Shown in pieces: positions 54,958 through 64,000 of a stretch of 64,000 bases of DNA. Positions within the stretch are counted from its first letter, which is position 1. Every line of letters begins with the position of its first letter. Location: assembly GCF_025398735.1 (NCBI RefSeq), contig NZ_CP104694.1, positions 5,297,465 to 5,361,464 of the forward strand, read 5' to 3'. The DNA comes from Tahibacter amnicola (GTDB taxonomy: Bacteria > Pseudomonadota > Gammaproteobacteria > Xanthomonadales > Rhodanobacteraceae). The translations under genes and the position numbers were made by a program. Under the pieces are notes generated by a model. The model ran no database searches, was not told the origin of the DNA, and worked only from the letters and a program-made list of their open reading frames with translations.

Positions 54958-54987
54958 GCGGCGGGCTCCGTCCGTGGAATGCAAAGG

Positions 54988-55016
54988 TTGACGTACAAGC
55001 ATGCCATCTTTAAACT
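54988..55016 (+). promoter_or_regulatory. rpsT promoter
   Basis: TTGACG (54988-54993) and TAAACT (55011-55016) are separated by exactly 17 bp, with the start codon 40 bp further on. A good sigma-70 candidate. Confidence 0.6.
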
Positions 55017-55055
55017 CACGCGTCTTTTTACAAGCTCTCCGCCCGGAGTAATCCC

Positions 55056-55319
55056 TTGGCTAATATCAAATCCGCGAAGAAGCGTGCGCGTCAGGCTGAA
55101 GTGCGCCGTCAGCGCAATGTCAGTGCCCGCTCCATGCTGCGTACGGCGATCAAGAAGGTTGTGAAAGCGATCGAAGCGAAAGACAAGGCTGGCGCCGAAG
55201 CCGCCTACAAGATCGCTGAGCCCATCATGGATCGCTACGGCAGCCGCGGCCTGATCCACAAGAACAAGACGGCCCGTCACAAGAGCCGCCTGACCGCTCA
55301 CATCAAGGCTCTCGCCTGA
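55056..55319 (+). CDS. rpsT: 30S ribosomal protein S20
   Basis: An 87-aa ribosomal protein binding 16S rRNA, with the classic N-terminus [20 protein letters not shown] and C-terminal [17 protein letters not shown]. It begins at a TTG with GGAG seven bases upstream. The UUG start is also found in Escherichia coli rpsT, where it is tied to autoregulation, so it is probably a conserved control feature. A terminator follows. Confidence 0.97.
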   Translation: MANIKSAKKRARQAEVRRQRNVSARSMLRTAIKKVVKAIEAKDKAGAEAAYKIAEPIMDRYGSRGLIHKNKTARHKSRLTAHIKALA

Positions 55320-55345
55320 TCGGTCGCCCTGCGTGAAGTACCTGG

Positions 55346-55370
55346 AAAAGCCGGCGAAAGCCGGCTTTTT
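55346..55370 (+). terminator. rpsT intrinsic terminator
   Basis: AAAAGCCGGC, a GAAA loop and GCCGGCTTTTT lie 27 bases after the rpsT stop. Confidence 0.9.
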
Positions 55371-55512
55371 CCTTTCCGGCGCCTGCGTTTTTCGATCCGG
55401 GTCCCGCCGCACACTGCACTCCGCCCACCACCCGGACTTGCGTGATACGCGTTAGTTGCGGTTATTCACGGCACCTGCGCCGGCGATTTGCGTCCGGAGG
55501 CTGCACAAACGG

Positions 55513-55538
55513 CGACGCCCGGCCTGGGCCGGGCGTCG
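55513..55538 (-). terminator. Hairpin after obgE
   Basis: CGACGCCCGGCC and GGCCGGGCGTCG make a 12-bp GC stem 19 bases after the obgE stop. The following bases on the minus strand (CCGTTTG) give a poor U-tract, so it is a probable but imperfect terminator. Confidence 0.6.
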
Positions 55539-55556
55539 CGCGCGAATCATCTAAAA

Positions 55557-56609
<1,053 letters not shown>

Positions 56610-56739
56610 TCACTGGTAAGGGGGAATGCGGGCGCCGCCGGCAGGACCAGCAGGCAGCCTCGACGGCCAGCGCGCGCCAGCCGGGGAATTATCGCCGAGA
56701 TCGGGCAGTCGTCGGTCGTTCACCCGTTTCCCATAAACG

Positions 56740-56763
56740 AAAAGCCCCGCCGGAGCGGGGCCT
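56740..56763 (-). terminator. Terminator after rpmA
   Basis: On the minus strand GCCCCGC, loop TCCG, GCGGGGC and T4 lie just after the rpmA stop, separating rplU-rpmA from obgE. Confidence 0.85.
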
Positions 56764-56786
56764 TCGCAAAACGTGCAGCGTACTGA

Positions 56787-57044
56787 TCAGGCCGGAACGA
56801 CGCTGATGGTACGGCGGTTCTTCGGACCCTTGACCGCGAATTCCACCTTGCCGTCGATCAGGGCAAAGATGGTGTGATCGCGACCCAGGCCGACGCCGGT
56901 ACCCGGATGGAACTGGGTGCCGCGCTGACGAACGATGATATTGCCGGCGTTGATGGCTTCGCCGCCGTAGACCTTGACGCCGAGATACTTCGGATTCGAA
57001 TCGCGGCCGTTACGGCTTGAGCCTACGCCCTTCTTATGTGCCAT
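56787..57044 (-). CDS. rpmA: 50S ribosomal protein L27
   Basis: An 85-aa ribosomal protein near the peptidyl-transferase centre: [20 protein letters not shown], then [15 protein letters not shown]. No N-terminal cleavage extension is present, unlike the firmicute form. It is 18 bp downstream of rplU and precedes a terminator. Confidence 0.97.
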   Translation of the reverse strand: MAHKKGVGSSRNGRDSNPKYLGVKVYGGEAINAGNIIVRQRGTQFHPGTGVGLGRDHTIFALIDGKVEFAVKGPKNRRTISVVPA

Positions 57045-57062
57045 GACTAATACTCCTCAGGC

Positions 57063-57377
57063 TCAGCCGGCGTTGATGCCGGTGATCTCGACTTCAGTGA
57101 AATGCTGGCGGTGGCCGATTTCTTTGCGGTAGTGCTTGCGGCGGCGGAACTTGACGATGCGGATCTTGTCGGCGCGGCCGTGCGACTTGACCGTCGCGGC
57201 AACCGTGGCACCCTTGACCGTCGGCGCACCGATGGTGATCTTCTCGCCTTCGCCCACCAGGAGAACCTGGTCGAAGCTGATGGTGGAACCCACGTCGGCG
57301 GGCAGCAGTTCGACGCGGAGCGTTTCGCCCTGCATCACGCGGTACTGCTTACCGCCAGTGACGATGACTGCGTACAT
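57063..57377 (-). CDS. rplU: 50S ribosomal protein L21
   Basis: A 104-aa ribosomal protein: [30 protein letters not shown] and [15 protein letters not shown]. The ATG at 57377 has AGAGGAA six to seven bases upstream and gives the family length. It is the first gene of rplU-rpmA, with a good promoter upstream. Confidence 0.97.
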   Translation of the reverse strand: MYAVIVTGGKQYRVMQGETLRVELLPADVGSTISFDQVLLVGEGEKITIGAPTVKGATVAATVKSHGRADKIRIVKFRRRKHYRKEIGHRQHFTEVEITGINAG

Positions 57378-57452
57378 TGGCAATTCCTCTGTAGTTATTC
57401 TGACTTCTGCCCGGCTTCCAGGCACAGCCCGCCCTTGGTAAAAGGCGCGAAA

Positions 57453-57481
57453 GCATAAACGCGCCGCGCATTCTGGTCAAT
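57453..57481 (-). promoter_or_regulatory. rplU-rpmA promoter
   Basis: On the minus strand TTGACC (57481-57476) and TATGCT (57458-57453) are exactly 17 bp apart, 76 bp before the rplU ATG. Confidence 0.65.
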
Positions 57482-57600
57482 AACTGATCAACCGGGATTT
57501 TCCAAGCACCCACGCGACCAAACCGAGCCCATCAGCAGCCCGCGCCCGTCAAGCATCCACCTCCTATGGGGACGCCCGGGCCATACGCCTCGACAACGGA

Positions 57601-57670
57601 GCCCGCTTGAGTCAAGGGGGCGGCCAAATCCTTGCACAGCAAGGATTTGGCGGGGATGTGGGTGCGCGCG
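57601..57670. repeat. Dispersed palindromic repeat, copy B
   Basis: Same orientation and layout as the copy at 13101-13170. The flank TTGAGTCAAGGGGGCGG leads to CCAAATCCTTGC paired perfectly with GCAAGGATTTGG (57624-57650, 12 bp, loop ACA), then CGGGGATGTGGGTGCG. The stem sequence differs from copy A but keeps full pairing. Confidence 0.65.
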
Positions 57671-57830
57671 GAGGATCTAACTGCCCAAGAAATGACGCTG
57701 TTTCTTCCTATCGTTAAATAGGACAGATTTTTGACCTTTACCTGTGGTGAGATGCCCCCACCTGTACGGCCTCGACCCTTCCCCGCGCCTGACGCCAATC
57801 GGCGCATAATACCCGGCTCATATCTCCTCC

Positions 57831-60736
<2,906 letters not shown>

Positions 60737-60740
<4 letters not shown>

Positions 60741-61207
60741 CGGGGAAACGGCGCAAAGGGACTTCGCCTGACACGACGGTGCAGGAAGTTGCACCGCCCC
60801 ACGCGCCGTGCCTGCTCGCCAGCGTGCCCATCCGGGTGCGCTGGCGTGACCTGGATGCCTTCAACCACGTCAATAACGCCACGTTCCTCAGTTACCTCGA
60901 AGAAGCACGCCTGGTGTGGCTGTCGCAGATCAAGGGGCAATGGTTCACCGAAACCTATATGCCCGTGCTGGCGGCCACGCACGTGAACTATCGCCAGCAG
61001 ATCGAATGGCCGGGCGAGGTGATCGTGGAACTGTATGCGGAACGCCTGGGCACCGCCTCGCTGACCGTCAGCCACCGCATCGTCGACGCCGCGCAGCCCG
61101 AACGCCTCTACTCCGACGGAAACGTCGTCATGGTGTGGATCGAACCCACCTCGGGCCGTTCGATTCCCCTGCCCGAGGCGATCCGCGAGGCCTGTCAGTG
61201 CGAGTGA
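60737..61207 (+). CDS. Acyl-CoA thioesterase (hotdog fold, 4HBT)
   Basis: A 156-aa single-hotdog thioesterase. The family opening [20 protein letters not shown] and LEEARLVWL carries the conserved Asp and His-Val-Asn-Asn. Then comes [20 protein letters not shown]. An N-terminal extension of about 30 residues is Lys/Pro-rich. The ATG overlaps the uvrA stop (ATGA), so it is co-transcribed. Substrate unknown; YbgC/FcbC-type acyl-CoAs are likely. Its 3' end overlaps the convergent copper chaperone gene by 13 bp. Confidence 0.88.
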
Positions 61208-61650
61208 GCGTGGTCCGCCGGTACGGCGTCCGCGTCACGCACGGTAAAGCGGCCGGGAATCGTTTCACCTGACTGCAGCACCAGCTCAATCTCCACGCCT
61301 GTTCCCACCGTCATCGGCTGGGACGGCGCCATGAGCATCAGGTGATGACCGCCCGGCGCGAGTGACGCCGACGCCCCGGGAGCGATCGGAAGCGCACCCA
61401 CCGGCCGCATGCGCGCTACGCCGTCGATCAGGGTCGTCGTGTGCAGGCTTACCTCGCCAAAGGCCGTGCTCCGGGCACCGACGACTGTCACAGGCGTAGC
61501 GCCCGTGTTCACGAGCGTGGCATAGCCGGCGAGCATCGTCGCGCCAGGCGGCGCGGCGCGAATCCAGCCGTCGCGGATGCCAAGGCCCTCGCCCGCCATG
61601 ACAGGCATGCTGAAAGCGGCCGCCAACAGGAATAACGTACGGCACAGCAT
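61195..61650 (-). CDS. Periplasmic copper chaperone PCuAC family
   Basis: A 151-aa exported Cu(I) carrier for cytochrome oxidase assembly. Residues 1-19 are a signal peptide. The Cu-binding motif is complete: His70, ten residues, Met81, 21 residues, His103, one residue, Met105 (HHLMLM). A His-rich C-terminus (DHAHSH) may add copper ligands. The ATG at 61650 has GGGAG six bases upstream. No Sco gene is adjacent. It is convergent with the thioesterase gene. Confidence 0.92.
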   Translation of the reverse strand: MLCRTLFLLAAAFSMPVMAGEGLGIRDGWIRAAPPGATMLAGYATLVNTGATPVTVVGARSTAFGEVSLHTTTLIDGVARMRPVGALPIAPGASASLAPGGHHLMLMAPSQPMTVGTGVEIELVLQSGETIPGRFTVRDADAVPADHAHSH

Positions 61651-61821
61651 TGTGAACTCCCGAATGTGGCTATGATACCGGTCGGTCCGCATTGCGCTGC
61701 CCGCCCTGTCGCAACGGAACCGGTGATTGCCTATTGTGCGCGTTAGCCTGGCCAGCCACCCGCGGCATCGCGTCGCAATGCTGGCGGCGACAAGGACGTG
61801 TACCCCCACCAGGAGAACCCC

Positions 61822-62577
61822 ATGCTCGAGCTGATCCGCCACGACGACACCCTCGAAATCCAGCTGGCGCGTCCGCCGGTCAACGCCCTCGACGCGGACC
61901 TGATCCGCGCGCTCAAGCAGGCAGTGGAAGCCGCCCCCGGGCAAGGCGCCCGCGCAATTATCCTGTCTGGCCGCTCGGGCATGTTCTCGGCTGGACTGGA
62001 CGTACCGTCGCTGCTGCAACACGACCGTGACACCATGACCCACGTCTGGCGCGATTTCTTCGGTCTGTGCGGCGCCATCGCCACCTCGCCGATTCCCATC
62101 GTCGCCGCGATCACCGGCCACAGCCCGGCCGGCGGCGCCGTGCTGGCGATCTTCTGCGACTACCGCGTCATGGCACGCGGCCCCTACCGCATCGGACTCA
62201 ACGAAGTTCAGGTGGGCCTGGCGGTACCCGAAGTGATCCAGTTCGGTCTGCGCCGGCTGGTAGGCCCCTATCGCGCGGAACGCCTCATGGTGTCGGGCGC
62301 GATGGTCGATGCCGAACAAGCCCTTTCGCTGGGTTTCGTCGACGAACTGGTCGACGTGGACCACGTGGTGGCCCGATCGCAGGTATGGCTCAACGCGCTG
62401 CTGGCTTTGCCGCCGTGCGCCATGCGCGAAACCCGCCGCCTGTCGCGCAAGGATTTGACCGAAGCGTTTTCCGACATCGAGAAACTCGGCATCCAGTCGT
62501 TCATCGACCTGTGGTTCGCCGAAGAATCGCAGCGCGTGCTGCGCGAACTTGTCGCCAAGTTGAAAGCAAAAGGGTAG
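61822..62577 (+). CDS. Enoyl-CoA hydratase/isomerase family protein
   Basis: A 251-aa crotonase-fold enzyme. The N-terminal RPPVNALDADLIRALKQAVE, the oxyanion strand GMFSAGLDVPSLL and GHSPAGGAVLAIFCDYRVMA, and NEVQVGLAVPEV are typical. The position of the first catalytic Glu in hydratases is occupied here by Ala/Gly, so an isomerase or other crotonase activity is possible. The ATG at 61822 has AGGAG close upstream. Divergent from the copper chaperone gene. Confidence 0.88.
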   Translation: MLELIRHDDTLEIQLARPPVNALDADLIRALKQAVEAAPGQGARAIILSGRSGMFSAGLDVPSLLQHDRDTMTHVWRDFFGLCGAIATSPIPIVAAITGHSPAGGAVLAIFCDYRVMARGPYRIGLNEVQVGLAVPEVIQFGLRRLVGPYRAERLMVSGAMVDAEQALSLGFVDELVDVDHVVARSQVWLNALLALPPCAMRETRRLSRKDLTEAFSDIEKLGIQSFIDLWFAEESQRVLRELVAKLKAKG

Positions 62578-62624
62578 CGCCCGGACAGCAGGCTGGCGCG
62601 GTGTCCGCGCCAGCCGCGTCCTGC

Positions 62625-63473
62625 CTAGTTGCCGGTGGCCACGGGCCGCGAGCGGTCGGCGATCCAGCCGCTCCAGGAGGGGGCAAACACACGCGATCCG
62701 GCGAGTCCGGCGTGTTCCATGGCCAGGACGTTGTGGCACGCCGTCACGCCGGAGCCGCAGGAATGCACAACCTGATCGGGCGTGAAACCCTTGGTCAGGC
62801 GTTCGAAATCCTCGCGCAATTCGTCGGCGTGACGGAACCGGCCTTCGGCATCGACGTTTTCCACGAAGGGCCGGTTCACGGCGCCGGGAATATGGCCAGC
62901 AACCGGATCAATCGGTTCGACCTCGCCGCGAAAACGCGGAGCACCGCGCACATCGATCAGCAGCAGGTTGCGCTCGGCAAGGCCCGCGGAAAGCTCCTCG
63001 AAATAGACGACCTGGGTCATGTCGAAAGCCAGATCCACCGGACAGGCCGATTCCAGAGGCGGTTCCGTCGACAGTGGAAGGTCACCGGCCACCCAACCGG
63101 CATAGCCGCCGTCGAGCACCGCGACATCCTTGTGACCGATCAGGCGGAACATCCACCACAGACGCGCGGCGACCGATCCGTTGGCGTCGTCATAGACGAC
63201 GACTTGCCGCCCTTGCGACCATCCCCAGCGGCTCAGGCAAGCCGCGAACTGCGCCGGCGACGGCAGCGGATGACGACCAAGATGACGCTGGGACAGATCG
63301 GAAAGATCGCGGTCCAGGTGGGCGTAGTAGGCGCCGGGCAGATGCGATTCGCGCCAGGCGCGCTCGCCCTTGGTGGTATCGGACAATTCGAAACGACAGT
63401 CGACCAGCAGGAGTTCCGGGTCATCCAGCAGCGCCGCGAGCTCCCGGGCGCTGATCAAAGTCTGGTAGTTCAT
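62625..63473 (-). CDS. 3-mercaptopyruvate/thiosulfate sulfurtransferase
   Basis: A 282-aa tandem-rhodanese enzyme. The N-terminal inactive rhodanese (LLLVDCRFELSDTTKGERAW, VVVYDDANGSVAARLWWM) is followed by the active domain (LLLIDVRGAPRFRGEVEPID). The active-site loop is CGSGVTA with Cys239, the sequence of 3-mercaptopyruvate sulfurtransferases. Its start lies 53 bases inside the NUDIX gene, so the two are coupled. No strong ribosome site precedes the ATG. Confidence 0.92.
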   Translation of the reverse strand: MNYQTLISARELAALLDDPELLLVDCRFELSDTTKGERAWRESHLPGAYYAHLDRDLSDLSQRHLGRHPLPSPAQFAACLSRWGWSQGRQVVVYDDANGSVAARLWWMFRLIGHKDVAVLDGGYAGWVAGDLPLSTEPPLESACPVDLAFDMTQVVYFEELSAGLAERNLLLIDVRGAPRFRGEVEPIDPVAGHIPGAVNRPFVENVDAEGRFRHADELREDFERLTKGFTPDQVVHSCGSGVTACHNVLAMEHAGLAGSRVFAPSWSGWIADRSRPVATGN

Positions 63474-64000
63474 CGCAGAGTTCCATTCGCCGCAGAAGAT
63501 TCACAAGCATAGCGGCGGTCGCGCCCCAGATGCGGCGGCCGTCAAACTCGTATTCGAACATTTCACGCTGGCGCCCGCGCCAATCAACGCGGCTGCGACG
63601 CAGGTTGGCGAGGTCCAGCAGGTAATCCAGCGGCACCTCGAACACCTCGGCGACCTCGCGCGGATCCGGCGTCACCGTATAGCCCGGCTCGATCACGGCC
63701 ACGACTGGCGTGACCCCGAATCCGCTGATCGTCTCGAAACAATCGAGGAACCCCAGCGGGCTGACCAGGCCGCTGGCGATGCCGGTTTCCTCTTCCGTTT
63801 CACGGATCGCCGCGGCAATCGCGTCGCGGTCATCACGCTCGATGCGCCCGCCCGGGAAGGCCACCTGCCCACCATGGGTGCGCATGCCTTCGGTGCGGCG
63901 CGTAAACAGGACGCCGCTGCCGCTCGTGCGGTGAACGATGGGAACGAGCACCGCAGCGGGCGTGCGCTCGGCGGTGCCGAGCACATCCGCCAGATCCGCG
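63421..64000 (-). CDS. NUDIX hydrolase, CoA pyrophosphatase type (5' end beyond the right edge)
   Basis: Partial gene; the frame stays open to the window end, so the start is probably outside, although a GTG at 63984 exists. The protein shows the CoA pyrophosphatase motif LFTRRTEGMRTHGGQVAFPG followed by the Nudix box GRIERDD and AIRETEEETGI with its metal-binding glutamates. It would hydrolyse CoA or related pyrophosphates. It overlaps the sulfurtransferase gene by 53 bp in another frame. Confidence 0.9.
   Translation of the reverse strand, partial: ADLADVLGTAERTPAAVLVPIVHRTSGSGVLFTRRTEGMRTHGGQVAFPGGRIERDDRDAIAAAIRETEEETGIASGLVSPLGFLDCFETISGFGVTPVVAVIEPGYTVTPDPREVAEVFEVPLDYLLDLANLRRSRVDWRGRQREMFEYEFDGRRIWGATAAMLVNLLRRMELCDELPDFDQRPGARGAAG

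Larger units (their letters stand above)
57378..57830. other. Intergenic region between rplU and uvrA
   Basis: 453 bp without a supported gene. It contains the rplU promoter, dispersed repeat copy B (57601-57670) and the uvrA upstream region. A CATAAT at 57805-57810 could be a uvrA -10, but no -35 matches. I found no convincing LexA site. Confidence 0.55.

Noticed and set aside
57732-57770. LexA box upstream of uvrA
   Set aside because: ACCTGT occurs twice but as a direct, not inverted, arrangement; no CTGT-N8-ACAG-like dyad was found.

Overview
The window is GC-rich (roughly 65%) gammaproteobacterial chromosome. Gene content fits the Lysobacterales (Xanthomonadales), possibly Rhodanobacteraceae. 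The pointers are a SUF-only iron-sulfur assembly operon led by an Rrf2 regulator, a bifunctional XanB-type ManC beside rfbBACD, a fimT-pilVWXY1-pilE minor pilin operon, many TonB-dependent receptors, and a membrane-anchored winged-helix/PD40 regulator. The family placement is inferred from content and was not tested by alignment.

Layout. 1-4.7 kb: a TonB-dependent receptor cut by the left edge, a divergent PhnF-type GntR regulator, and a secreted S9 peptidase. 4.7-5.4 kb: a gene-free stretch with two strong dyads. 5.4-10.5 kb: a minus-strand operon making dTDP-rhamnose and GDP-mannose (rfbB-rfbA-rfbC-rfbD-manC). 10.7-16.1 kb: a membrane diguanylate cyclase, a frameshifted Cys-rich gene, ssb, ispB, a SET-domain protein and a HutD protein. 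16.1-23.2 kb: an iron-acquisition region with piuC, a catecholate-type siderophore receptor, a membrane-anchored diflavin reductase, DUF4198, DUF2271 and PepSY proteins. Two near-identical Fur-box-like sites precede its two transcription units. 23.2-29.9 kb: the suf operon with GNAT and Rieske genes at its end. 30-36.2 kb: a secreted beta-propeller protein, the winged-helix/PD40 regulator, the amgK-murU cell-wall recycling pair and a class I amidotransferase. 36.6-39.9 kb: an M13 peptidase, a DUF3060 protein, and tRNA-Val(CAC) and tRNA-Thr(CGT). 39.9-47.6 kb: the type IV pilus minor pilin/PilY1 operon. 47.9-55 kb: the conserved murJ-ribF-ileS-lspA-ispH cluster. 55-57.4 kb: rpsT (UUG start), then obgE and rplU-rpmA. 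57.8-64 kb: uvrA with a thioesterase, a PCuAC copper chaperone, an enoyl-CoA hydratase-like protein, a sulfurtransferase and a NUDIX hydrolase cut by the right edge.

The region most worth attention is the Fur-box-bounded set of poorly characterised periplasmic and membrane proteins (19.4-23.2 kb), which looks like a reductive iron-handling module next to the siderophore receptor. A second is a pair of dispersed palindromic repeats (13.1 and 57.6 kb) with conserved flanks and stems that covary. No CRISPR array, insertion sequence, integrase or prophage was seen.
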